Below are positions 52,829-61,276 of a DNA stretch of 64,000 nt, piece by piece; within the stretch, counting starts at the first letter, position 1; every line of letters begins with the position of its first letter. Source of the stretch: JADLHS01 sp964561105 (GTDB lineage: Bacteria > Verrucomicrobiota > Verrucomicrobiia > Limisphaerales > JADLHS01); assembly GCA_964561105.1 (NCBI GenBank), contig CAZLOH010000020.1, forward strand, positions 1 through 64,000. The letters run 5' to 3'. The notes under the pieces are model-generated. The model saw nothing but the letters and a program-made list of their open reading frames with translations, did no database searches and was not told where the DNA came from. The position numbers and the translations under genes are program-made.

Positions 52829-54157
52829 TCAGAACGAATAACGGTAGGACAGTGAGAAAAGATGGACGGTGGTTTTGTAAGTTCCGTTAAACGCCGGTTG
52901 GTAGTCGGTGGAGATGGTTCTCGTATCGTAAAAGTCAGCCCCGTAAGCCACCTCGAAGGAGTTGTGCTCTCCGTGATAGCCAACGCCAATGGTGATGACA
53001 TTTTGATTGGCGTCGGGAATTGTGGGAGAGAAGGTCGAGTCGGGCACCGGGCTCTGGTAGAACTGGTAGCCGGCTCGAGCAACCCAATTCTCGGCGAATT
53101 TCCAATCGCCTCCAATACCGGCCGTAAAAGTGTCCTTCCAATCCTCCGGGATGCTTCGGTTGGCTGGAGGCAGCAGGAGGTTGTTGTTCCCCAGGTTTAC
53201 CTCCAGCGACTTGAATCGCGAGAATTGAATCCATTCCGCGTCAGCCTCCAACCGGATGGTATCGGTAAGCTGGATGCCGTAACCAACCGCGACCATGTTG
53301 GGGTAGGCAATATCGGTGTCAAAATCACTCTCGCTCGTGGCTCCAGCGAATGACGCCGTGGGGGTGATGTTGTTGATGGTGGTGTCACCGCTGTAATCAA
53401 CATTCATCTGTGAGCGGTAGGTCACGGCGACGGTGTGCCGATCGTTGATTTTCCAAGTCAGGCCAAGGTTACCACCAACGCCAACGCCCTGACCTTGTCC
53501 CTTCAAGGTGCCGTCGGGTTCGGTGCCGCCGCTGCCGGGGAAAATTGCCCACGGATAGAACTGCTTTAAGGTCAAGCGCGACCACATGACATCAACGCCG
53601 ACGCCGAGGGAGAAATGATCGGACAGCTTGAACGCCACCGTGGGATTGAAGTTCGCCGTCATCAGTTCAGAATAGTACGGGGCTGTGTAGCGCAGAACTC
53701 CGGTGCCAGGCGCAAAAGCGCTGCCGGCATCGTCATCCCAGTCCACACTCAACCCGAACGGCGACGTGAGACCAAGGGCGAGGGTGATGTCTTCGTCTTT
53801 CAGGGGCACGACAAGGTATCCGTTGGCCAGCGCTTTCCACGGATTCTCGGTCTTCGCCGATTGGCCGGTGGGTGATGCAAAGTCAACGCTCATGTAGATC
53901 ACACTGGGCGAGAATTGAAAGTCAGTCGCAGTCAATTCTGTGAGGTTGGCTGGATTTTGGGTGGTGGCCGATGGATCATCAATATGGGCGATGCGACCAC
54001 CCGCGCGGCCCAGGTTGAAAGTCCCGGCGGGCGGATTGCGAAATCCCTCCGCGCGTCCCATTAACTCTCCCGCCCAAAAAGACAGTGCCATCAAAGCGAC
54101 AGTGCTGCTCCGACGATGCTTCGATATTCGCCGGCGATTGCTTGGTTTCGTATTCAT
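52829..54157 (-). CDS. FadL/OmpP1/TodX-family outer-membrane transporter
   Basis: 442 aa. After a basic start, the helix TVALMALSFWAGELMGRAEG is a signal peptide. The mature N-terminus GRAGGRIAHIDDPSATTQNP carries the family pattern that forms the plug (NPAN). About 14 beta strands follow, ending in the aromatic terminal strand HLFSLSYRYSF needed for BAM assembly. FadL proteins bring long-chain fatty acids and other hydrophobic compounds across the outer membrane. It is divergent from the methyltransferase gene, 377 bases away. That pairing suggests handling of a lipid signal, but it could also be ordinary fatty-acid uptake. Confidence 0.88.
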   Translation of the reverse strand: MNTKPSNRRRISKHRRSSTVALMALSFWAGELMGRAEGFRNPPAGTFNLGRAGGRIAHIDDPSATTQNPANLTELTATDFQFSPSVIYMSVDFASPTGQSAKTENPWKALANGYLVVPLKDEDITLALGLTSPFGLSVDWDDDAGSAFAPGTGVLRYTAPYYSELMTANFNPTVAFKLSDHFSLGVGVDVMWSRLTLKQFYPWAIFPGSGGTEPDGTLKGQGQGVGVGGNLGLTWKINDRHTVAVTYRSQMNVDYSGDTTINNITPTASFAGATSESDFDTDIAYPNMVAVGYGIQLTDTIRLEADAEWIQFSRFKSLEVNLGNNNLLLPPANRSIPEDWKDTFTAGIGGDWKFAENWVARAGYQFYQSPVPDSTFSPTIPDANQNVITIGVGYHGEHNSFEVAYGADFYDTRTISTDYQPAFNGTYKTTVHLFSLSYRYSF

Positions 54158-54460
54158 GTCATTTAAGTTCGCGCTTTATCCGACACTGGATGCCCCGAAC
54201 TTCGACATTGTTGCCGAACGTCAGGCCATTTCGTTACGACAATCTGTGAGAACGAGTGCGGCTTCAGGTGAATTTAGCAGGGCAGATGCCATGAGCTCGG
54301 CTCCTTTGGGGTCGAATCAGCTATGGTGAAGTGGCTGCTGGGTCCGGAAATTTTACCAGCTTGGCTCGGAAAGTGTTTCGCTATTGGTCGCCTGACAAGC
54401 AGCATGGCGCAAAAGCGTTTGTTGTTGACCTTGTTTATCCCGCATTGCGAAATTAAATTT

Positions 54461-54500
54461 TCGGCAGCTAGTTCGAACACAAGCGAGCGGTCTAGCTGCC
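54461..54500. promoter_or_regulatory. Perfect 10-bp inverted repeat upstream of the methyltransferase
   Basis: CGGCAGCTAG (54461-54470) and CTAGCTGCCG (54491-54500) are exact reverse complements with a 20-base spacer. A second palindrome, GTTCGAAC (54470-54477), overlaps the inner end of the left arm. The element ends 34 bases before the ATG at 54535, in an otherwise gene-free gap of 377 bases between FadL and the methyltransferase. It could be an operator, or a leader hairpin controlling translation. TTGTTT/TAAATT (54429-54457 region) is a weak promoter candidate upstream. Confidence 0.65.
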
Positions 54501-54534
54501 GATTCGTTGTTCGAGCCAAGTTAATTTAGTCACA

Positions 54535-55953
54535 ATGGTAGATCCAAGCCACGAATACCATGTCATGGGACAGAACAGCGAAGGAGCAAAACTCCAAGCC
54601 AAACTGATCCGCGTGACCCGCTTCCTTGCGGTCTTCGAAGTTTACGATGCAAATTTGGTGTTGCGTACCTCTGAATCGTTAAGTCATTTCCGAATAGTCT
54701 TGGGCGACCGTCAAATTTACGCAGGGCGAGCGAGTTTGAGAAGCCAGATCAATGATGGCTCAAAAATTATTTGTGAGGTTACTTTGGACGAAGGGTCATG
54801 GGCAAATTCGGAATTCGCGGTTGACATGTTTCAGACCGGCAGGCTTCAGGAACATTTCAAGAAATTCATTTCAGGCTGGGAGAAGCGCTATCGGATAGCT
54901 ACAGGCTACAAATTGATTGTTGCGGACCTTCATAGTTTTCTTACTGACCTGCGCCTTAGTCTCGACCAGGTGGAGGTAAGCCTGCAGTCGCTGCCACTTG
55001 AGGCACGCCGGGAAATGGAGCAGACTATCACGCAGGAGCTTGGCAAATCGGCCGCAGCGATGTGTAATGATTTGTTCGAGCAATTTGAAGCGGTCGCACA
55101 GGCCGTGCGCGCCGATGAGCTGTCGGCGCACCAAACTTATGCTCGGCGGCAATTGCACCCGCTAGTCAGTTGCTCTCCTTTTTTTCACCGCTGCTTTAGT
55201 AAGCCTTTGGGATATGCAGGTGATTACGAGATGATCAACATGATGATGCGTAATCCATGTGAGGGGGCTACCCTGTTTGCCAAAATGTTGAACGCCTGGT
55301 TTCTTGATCAGCCACCTGTCGTTGCGCACCGCAATCGGATCGAATATCTGATTCGGCAACTCTACGAGTCCACGATAAAGTCGCACAATCAGAACCGCAC
55401 GCTTCGGGTTGTCAGTTTGGGATGTGGACCAGCTCAAGAAGTACAGCGATTCCTGGCAGAGCACCCGATTAGCAGCCAAACAGATTTTACGCTATTTGAT
55501 TTTAATGAAGAAACGCTCCGTTATGCCGAGAAGATCCTATCGGGCCAAAAGGCAAAGCATTCGCGCAGTGCGAGTTTGCACTTTGTGAGAAAATCAATCC
55601 ATCAGTTGCTGAAAGAAAGCGCTCGAGTGATCGTGGGCGCTGGTGAACAGTATGATTTGATCTATTGCGCCGGACTGTTTGACTATCTCTCGGAACAGGT
55701 TTGCAGTCGCCTGACGAACATCATGTACGATTGGCTGCGACCAGGCGGATTATTGCTCGCCACAAATGTCACTACGCACAACCCATCACGTGCATGGATG
55801 GAACACGTGACCGACTGGCATCTGATCTATCGTGATGCCCGAAAAATGCAGGGCTTGGCTCCGCAACGAGCATCAGCCGATCACTTGCGAATCTTTGTGG
55901 AACCGTCAGGCGTAAATGTTTTCTTGGAATTGAGAAAGCCCGCAAATGCCTAA
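54535..55953 (+). CDS. PilZ-like plus SAM-dependent methyltransferase (PhcB-like)
   Basis: 472 aa. Residues about 20-90 (LIRVTRFLAVFEVYDANLVL, FRIVLGDRQIYAGRASLRSQ) resemble a PilZ-type beta-barrel. A helical linker (about 100-230) leads to a class I methyltransferase domain: VVSLGCGPAQEVQRFL is the SAM-binding loop (294-299), TLFDFNEETLRYAEKIL supplies the acidic residue that binds the ribose, and DLIYCAGLFDYLSEQ and WLRPGGLLLATNV follow. PhcB of Ralstonia, which forms 3-hydroxy fatty-acid methyl esters, has the same enzymatic class and gene position. The gene has lower GC than its neighbours. It overlaps the sensor kinase by 8 bases. The fatty-acid substrate is an inference. Confidence 0.75.
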   Translation: MVDPSHEYHVMGQNSEGAKLQAKLIRVTRFLAVFEVYDANLVLRTSESLSHFRIVLGDRQIYAGRASLRSQINDGSKIICEVTLDEGSWANSEFAVDMFQTGRLQEHFKKFISGWEKRYRIATGYKLIVADLHSFLTDLRLSLDQVEVSLQSLPLEARREMEQTITQELGKSAAAMCNDLFEQFEAVAQAVRADELSAHQTYARRQLHPLVSCSPFFHRCFSKPLGYAGDYEMINMMMRNPCEGATLFAKMLNAWFLDQPPVVAHRNRIEYLIRQLYESTIKSHNQNRTLRVVSLGCGPAQEVQRFLAEHPISSQTDFTLFDFNEETLRYAEKILSGQKAKHSRSASLHFVRKSIHQLLKESARVIVGAGEQYDLIYCAGLFDYLSEQVCSRLTNIMYDWLRPGGLLLATNVTTHNPSRAWMEHVTDWHLIYRDARKMQGLAPQRASADHLRIFVEPSGVNVFLELRKPANA

Positions 55954-57358
55954 GCAAAACGCCAGGACGTATTCCGAGATCCAGACTGCGTTTCAGGAGC
56001 ATGAGCGCTCTGTGCGGGTGACGAACTATCGTATAGCCTGTTTGACCGCTTTTGTGTTTATGCCAGCTGGCTGGAGTCTGGATTGGCTGGTCTATCCGGG
56101 CCAGATCTGGCCCTTCCTCATCCTAAGACTTATTTGCTCGGCATTGCTTCTATTCATCTGGTGGTATGTTACAACCCCATTCGGAGCACGGCACTACCAG
56201 ATCTTGGGCCTCATATTGCCTGGTTTACCCACGCTTTTTATTTCATGGATGATCTTCATGAAAGACGGGGCGCAGTCAGTTTATTACGCTGGTCTTAATC
56301 TTGTCCTTTTGGGTGCGGCAATGATCCTTCGCTGGTCTGTGCGAGAGAGTATGCTGGTATTTCTGATGGTGATGTTGATTTACCTAACTGCCTGTTTTTT
56401 GCATTCGTGGATTAGTGGAGATTCCATTGATCACAGCATCTTCTTCAACAACACCTATTTTCTATTTGTCACCGGAGCGTTTGTGGGCATCGGCAGCCAT
56501 TTTTACAACCGATTGCGTTTTCGAGAATTCGCTTTGCGATTTGAACTGGATGCGAACAAGCAGGTGTTGGAAATTTCCAACCAGAAACTGGATACGCAAA
56601 ACAAGGAACTGGCCGACACGATCCAAAAGCTCACCGAGGCCGAATCCCAACTCGTTCAATCGGAAAAGATGGCGTCCCTCGGTCGTATGAGCGCCGGCAT
56701 CATCCATGAAATCAACAACCCGTTGAATTTCGCCACCACCAATCTGTTCACCTTGCGGAAAAAGGCCCGATACATGGCCCCGGAGCAGAAGGCCGAATAC
56801 GAGGACATCTTGAAGGACGTGGAGGACGGGATCGTCCGGGTAAAAAACATCGTGTCCGACTTGCGCATGTTCACCCATCCGACGGGCGACGATCACGACC
56901 AGGTCAATGCCGTCGAGGTGGTCACGTCGGCCCTGCGGTTCCTCAGCAACGAGTTGAAGGACAAGGTGACGATCGAGCAAAAATTGTCCGCCGAACAAAC
57001 CGTTTTCGCCAACAAGAACAAGCTTATCCATGTGTTCGTGAACCTGATCCAGAATTCGCTCGACGCCCTGCGGGAGAAACCGTTTAACAATGGGGAGAAA
57101 CCGACGGTCTGGATTGAAGGACAGGTGACGGACGGCGCGAGCAGACTGATCGTGCGGGACAACGGGCCGGGGATTGCGCCGGAACATCTGGACAAGATTT
57201 TTGATCCCTTCTTCACGACCAAGGAAATCGGGGAAGGCATGGGCTTGGGCCTGAGCATTTGTTACCGCATCCTGCACGAGTGTCAGGGCAAAATCTCGGT
57301 GCGGACCGAGGCTGGAAAATATTGTGAATTTACACTGGAGTTTCCCCTCAAGGCATGA
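55946..57358 (+). CDS. Six-helix membrane sensor histidine kinase (PhcS/CqsS-like)
   Basis: 470 aa. Six hydrophobic helices fill about 28-188 (ACLTAFVFMPAGWSLDWLVY, FLILRLICSALLLFIWWYVT, ILGLILPGLPTLFISWMIF, YYAGLNLVLLGAAMILRW, MLVFLMVMLIYLTACFLHSW and FLFVTGAFVGIGSHFYN). A coiled coil (about 200-240) leads to HisKA with H254 (GIIHEINNPLNFATTNL) and an ATPase domain (FVNLIQNSLDAL, VRDNGPGIAPEHL, GMGLGLSICYRIL). This compact sensor with no extracytoplasmic domain is the design of CqsS, LqsS and PhcS, which bind small lipophilic signals in the membrane. The start lies in the last eight bases of the methyltransferase gene, so expression is coupled. Confidence 0.85.
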   Translation: MPKQNARTYSEIQTAFQEHERSVRVTNYRIACLTAFVFMPAGWSLDWLVYPGQIWPFLILRLICSALLLFIWWYVTTPFGARHYQILGLILPGLPTLFISWMIFMKDGAQSVYYAGLNLVLLGAAMILRWSVRESMLVFLMVMLIYLTACFLHSWISGDSIDHSIFFNNTYFLFVTGAFVGIGSHFYNRLRFREFALRFELDANKQVLEISNQKLDTQNKELADTIQKLTEAESQLVQSEKMASLGRMSAGIIHEINNPLNFATTNLFTLRKKARYMAPEQKAEYEDILKDVEDGIVRVKNIVSDLRMFTHPTGDDHDQVNAVEVVTSALRFLSNELKDKVTIEQKLSAEQTVFANKNKLIHVFVNLIQNSLDALREKPFNNGEKPTVWIEGQVTDGASRLIVRDNGPGIAPEHLDKIFDPFFTTKEIGEGMGLGLSICYRILHECQGKISVRTEAGKYCEFTLEFPLKA

Positions 57359-57359
57359 G

Positions 57360-58634
57360 ATGAACGAACCCGCAGCCACCATGGAAGCGCAATACGACTA
57401 TAAGCGGTTTGCCATTCTGTATGTGGACGATGAGGAAAAGTCCCTGAAGGGCTTTGCCCGCGCCTTTGGTGACGAGTTCCGCATTCTCACCGCCGCCAAC
57501 GCCCAGGATGGGTTGAAGTTGCTCACCGAGCAACCGGGGGAGGTCGCGATCCTGATGACCGATCAGCGGATGCCGGGCGAAAAGGGCACCTGGCTGTTGG
57601 AACGCGCCCGCCACTTGAGTCCCGCGACGCTGCGCATCCTGGTGACGGCTTTCGCGGAGTTCAAGGATGCGGTGGACGCAATCAACGACGGCGGGATTTA
57701 TCATTACGTCAACAAGCCCTGGGATCCGTCGGAACTCGAGAGCATCCTCAAGCGGGCCCTCGAATTCTACCTGACACAACGCGAGCGTGACCAACTGATG
57801 CGGGAAAAACTGGAGGCGTTGCGCAAGCTCCTTGTGGCGGACCGCTTGATCAGTCTGGGCATGTTGGCCGCGGGATTGAGTCATCACATCCGCAACGCGC
57901 TCGTCACGGTGAAGACGTTCCTCGATCTGGCCCCGAGCATGATGGCGGAGGAAAAAACCGACGCGAAGTTGGTTCGTCACGAGGAATTTTGGGGCGAATA
58001 CCACAAAAATGTCCTCGGCCAGGTGGACAAGATCAACAATCTGCTCAAGGACCTGTGGGCCGCCTCTGAAAAAGCCGACCCGCAGCTTGCGGATCGCGTG
58101 CATATACATGCGTTGGTGTCCGCTGCCATCGAGGGCGTGCGGTCGGCGCTGGAGGCGAAAAACATCCGGGTCGAAAATCAGATTTCGGAAGCCTTGCCCG
58201 CGCTCGCCGGAGATCAGGTCAAACTGCAACGGCTGTTCGACCTGGTGCTGAAGGAGGAACTGGCCAATCTGCCCGCGGGCGCCCAGGTGATTTTCACGGC
58301 TGAGGCCCGGACCAGCGAACCGGCGGAACTGTGCATTCGGATCAAGGACAATGGTCCGGGATTGCCGGCCGAAGCGCTGCAATTCCTCTTTGATCCGTTC
58401 ATGGTCCGCACCGATTCGCCCTCGGAATACGGCATCCATCTGATGGCGTGTTTTTTTATCGTGCATCATCACGGTGGGCGCATCGAAGCCACCAGTCAGC
58501 CGGGACAGGGGACCACGTTCATCATTTACCTGCCGCTCAATCCCGACCCATCCATCACCGAACTCAACCAGGGTTTGCTCAACAAATCCCGTCTGGCCGA
58601 GCAGGTGTGGGGTGGCGTGCGGAGCACCAACTGA
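57360..58634 (+). CDS. Receiver plus degenerate histidine-kinase protein (PhcR-like)
   Basis: 424 aa from the ATG at 57360, one base after the sensor stop. The receiver (about 10-135) is intact: ILYVDDEEKSLKGFARAF, D68 in LMTDQRMPGEKG, VTAFAE and HYVNKPWDP. The output is a kinase-like module: H175 in GLSHHIRNALVTVKTFLDL, but the acid that should follow the histidine is H176. The N-box region (LFDLVLKEELANLP) lacks the invariant Asn, and the G2 box reads SEYGIHLMACFF instead of GTGLGL. D-box IKDNGPGLP remains. It may therefore act as a phosphotransfer or scaffolding partner, not as a kinase. PhcR in Ralstonia likewise joins a receiver to a kinase-like output. Confidence 0.82.
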   Translation: MNEPAATMEAQYDYKRFAILYVDDEEKSLKGFARAFGDEFRILTAANAQDGLKLLTEQPGEVAILMTDQRMPGEKGTWLLERARHLSPATLRILVTAFAEFKDAVDAINDGGIYHYVNKPWDPSELESILKRALEFYLTQRERDQLMREKLEALRKLLVADRLISLGMLAAGLSHHIRNALVTVKTFLDLAPSMMAEEKTDAKLVRHEEFWGEYHKNVLGQVDKINNLLKDLWAASEKADPQLADRVHIHALVSAAIEGVRSALEAKNIRVENQISEALPALAGDQVKLQRLFDLVLKEELANLPAGAQVIFTAEARTSEPAELCIRIKDNGPGLPAEALQFLFDPFMVRTDSPSEYGIHLMACFFIVHHHGGRIEATSQPGQGTTFIIYLPLNPDPSITELNQGLLNKSRLAEQVWGGVRSTN

Positions 58635-58785
58635 CCGCGCTGGCGGATTTAAGTTTGGATGCTCTGATCCAGAATCGGCGCTTAACCTGTTCCTCCCCGG
58701 TTTGCCGGCTCGGGTATTTCCCCGGTTGAGGTCGGAGCTTTCTTGCGCGATGAGTGTCGAGGCGACCGTTCCAAAGAAGAATAGA

Positions 58786-58814
58786 TTGACCGGGGGGAAA
58801 CGTATGGCTTATCT
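58786..58814 (+). promoter_or_regulatory. Possible promoter of the fourth signalling gene
   Basis: TTGACC (58786-58791) and TTATCT (58809-58814) are 17 bases apart in the 339-base gap before the REC-GAF-PAS kinase gene. The -10 match is weak. The gap otherwise holds no supported gene; a 74-codon frame from 58750 to 58974 overlaps the next start but has no recognisable domain. The site suggests separate expression of the fourth gene. Confidence 0.3.
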
Positions 58815-58973
58815 AGGCGCAGTGAATTTCTCAGGCGGAGTTTTCAGCAGGCTGGGCACAAGTCGAACGTCAGGCAGGTGCCTTTTCGTTGCGGTTGGCT
58901 CCGGTCCTGATTTCATTTTCTCCCTGCGCCAGAGCATCGGTTGCGCGCGGGAAAAGGCTCGGGCCGAAGTCTG

Positions 58974-61010
58974 ATGAAAACGCTGCTCGTCATCTCTCCG
59001 CATCCCGAACTGGCGGATGCGCTTCGCCAGGGCCTCAACCCGGGCGAGTATCGGATCATCCACCGCGCGAACGCCGAGGAAGCCGAGCCGCTGCTCGCGC
59101 GCGGGTTCGCGCATGCCTGCGTGGTGGACGTTGAACTGGAGGGCGTGCAAGGCTTGTGGCTGGTTGAGCGACTGCGCCGGCACGATAACAAGTGTCCGAT
59201 CATCGTTTATGCCGGCGCCAAACAGTCGGATTGGGAGGAGGAAGCGTATTTGCGCGGAGTGACGCACGTGCTCACCAAGCCGGTGCGGCCTCGGTTGCTC
59301 ACCGTCTTGTTGGAGCGGATGTTCGCCGCGCCCGCCGCGGCGCAATCGTCTCCGCCGGTGGCGGCGTATCGTCCAGAACTCCTGTCCCCGGCCTTGCCGG
59401 CGACCGTCTCCGACACCTCGTTTCTGACGCAGCCCTATCTGGGCCTGCGCAGTTTCTCCTCGCTCCTCACGCACTCGCTCGATGCCGAAGCCATGTTCCG
59501 CCAGTTCCTGCTGCAACTTCGCGAAATCGTGAGTCTCAGCCGGGCGGCCATTTTTTTGCGCCAACCGTACACCGCGTTTGGGGCCTCCGCCGCGCCCCAG
59601 GAAGCCCGCCGATTGCGCGTGGCTGGTTCCATCGGCCTGTCGCCCGGTTTGTTCGAGCATTTTGAACTGTCGCAGGATGCCGGGATTGGCGGTCAACTCA
59701 CCCGGCTGGGCCGGATCCTGCGCCGGGGGAGCGACGAAGTCCGGGCGGACATTGAAGCCCAAAAGGAATTCGAGCTGCTCGGTGGTCAGGTGGCCATCCC
59801 GATTCTCGACCGCGAATCCCTGTTGGGTGTGGCGGTGATTGACGGCCGGATCACGGGGGAGCCGCTCACCAACGCCGAGCTTGAACTGGTCTTTCATTTG
59901 CTCGAACAAGTCGGTCTGGCCGTGCGCAACATCTGGCTGCACGACCAGGTGACGGGCAACAACGAAATGCTCGCGGGGGTCCTGCGTGAGTTGAACAGCG
60001 CCTGCGTGGTGGTCAGCCGCGACCTGCAAATCCTGCACGCCAACAAAATGGCGCGAAAGTATTTCGGACATACGACCCGGATGAGCGGCGAAATGGAATT
60101 TGCCGACCTGCCCCAATTGCTCGGAGCCAAGATTTACCAGGTGTTGCGCACGGGCGCCGCCATCGCTCCGTTCCGCTATGAGCCGGAGAGTCAGCCCGGC
60201 ACGGTTTACAGCGTTACGGTCGCGCCTTTTCATCGGCCGGATACGGCGCTGCCCGCCTCGGCGTTGTTGATCATGGATGATCTGACGCAGAGCGAGCAGT
60301 TGCGCAAACTCGAGGTCGAAGCCGCAAACCTGCGCATGGTCAAGACCATGGCGGACCGGCTCGCGCACGAAGTCGGCAATGCCATGGTGCCGCTCTCGAC
60401 CCACCAGCAGTTGCTCGCGGAAAAATATCGCGATCCGGAATTTCGCGCCTCGCTCGACAACGCGCTCGCCGAAGGGGTCAAGCGCGTCACCCGGCTCATC
60501 AACCAGATGCGCTTCCTGGCGCGGGATTCGTTGACGACGAGTGAGCCGATCCCGCTTTCGCCGCTGATCGAGGAGGCTTACCAGGAGGCGCGCAAGTATC
60601 AGCCGGTGAAAGCCGGCCAGCTCAAATACGACAATGGCGGCAAACCCGTTTTCGTCACCGGCGACCGCGCGGCGCTCAAGTACGCGCTGACCGAGGTGAT
60701 GATCAACGCGCTGCAGGCGAATCCCACCGATCCCAAGGTGGGCGTCCGGCTCGAGGCCGACGCTTCGCAGGCGAACGGGTTGCAGATCGAAGTCCAGGAT
60801 AACGGCGGCGGGTTCACGCCCGAAGCCGCGCAAAAAGCGCTGTCGCCCTTCTACACCACGCGCAACGTCGGCCTGGGCTTGGGCCTGACCGTGACGCGAA
60901 AGATCATCGAGACGCACCAGGGCAAGCTCGAGATCATGCCCGGTAAAACCGGTCGCGCCGGCATCATTCGCATTTCCTTGCCAATGGAGGCCGGAAAATC
61001 GGAAACCTGA
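58974..61010 (+). CDS. Receiver-GAF-PAS histidine kinase (PhcQ position)
   Basis: 678 aa from the ATG at 58974. The N-terminal receiver-like domain (1-115) keeps D52 (CVVDVELEG) and LTKPVRP but has lost the acidic pair near the start (LLVISPHPEL in place of a DD motif), so metal binding and normal phosphorylation are doubtful. A GAF-like domain (about 150-320), a PAS domain (about 335-445, ELNSACVVVSRDLQILHANK), HisKA with H465 (RLAHEVGNAMVPLSTHQQL) and an ATPase domain (MINALQANPTDPK, VQDNGGGFTPEA, GLGLGLTVTRKIIETHQG) follow. The kinase core is intact. No membrane helix is present. It lies after the REC/kinase gene, in the position of phcQ. Confidence 0.82.
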   Translation: MKTLLVISPHPELADALRQGLNPGEYRIIHRANAEEAEPLLARGFAHACVVDVELEGVQGLWLVERLRRHDNKCPIIVYAGAKQSDWEEEAYLRGVTHVLTKPVRPRLLTVLLERMFAAPAAAQSSPPVAAYRPELLSPALPATVSDTSFLTQPYLGLRSFSSLLTHSLDAEAMFRQFLLQLREIVSLSRAAIFLRQPYTAFGASAAPQEARRLRVAGSIGLSPGLFEHFELSQDAGIGGQLTRLGRILRRGSDEVRADIEAQKEFELLGGQVAIPILDRESLLGVAVIDGRITGEPLTNAELELVFHLLEQVGLAVRNIWLHDQVTGNNEMLAGVLRELNSACVVVSRDLQILHANKMARKYFGHTTRMSGEMEFADLPQLLGAKIYQVLRTGAAIAPFRYEPESQPGTVYSVTVAPFHRPDTALPASALLIMDDLTQSEQLRKLEVEAANLRMVKTMADRLAHEVGNAMVPLSTHQQLLAEKYRDPEFRASLDNALAEGVKRVTRLINQMRFLARDSLTTSEPIPLSPLIEEAYQEARKYQPVKAGQLKYDNGGKPVFVTGDRAALKYALTEVMINALQANPTDPKVGVRLEADASQANGLQIEVQDNGGGFTPEAAQKALSPFYTTRNVGLGLGLTVTRKIIETHQGKLEIMPGKTGRAGIIRISLPMEAGKSET

Positions 61011-61276
61011 GCGGGGTGAAATATCCGGCGCCTCCGCCAGCGCGTCGTCAAACGCTGGGAACCGCGCTTTTTGAGCAACGCTCATCGCGATTCGTTGTCT
61101 TTTCCTCGGCCTACCCTTATTCGCATCAATCCGCCTCCCGACGGAACGATCAACCCTTCACCCCTTCCGTTTGCTGTCTGGAGCGACTCGTGGAAAAAAG
61201 ATAAAATTCCGGGGCGCGATTTGGGTGGCGCGGTCACGGCGATTCCGTATGCTGCTTCAACAATGGACGGAGACTG

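Noticed and set aside
58750..58974. 74-codon frame before the GAF-PAS kinase
   Set aside because: It has no recognisable domain and weak start context; overlapping the next ATG is not enough support.
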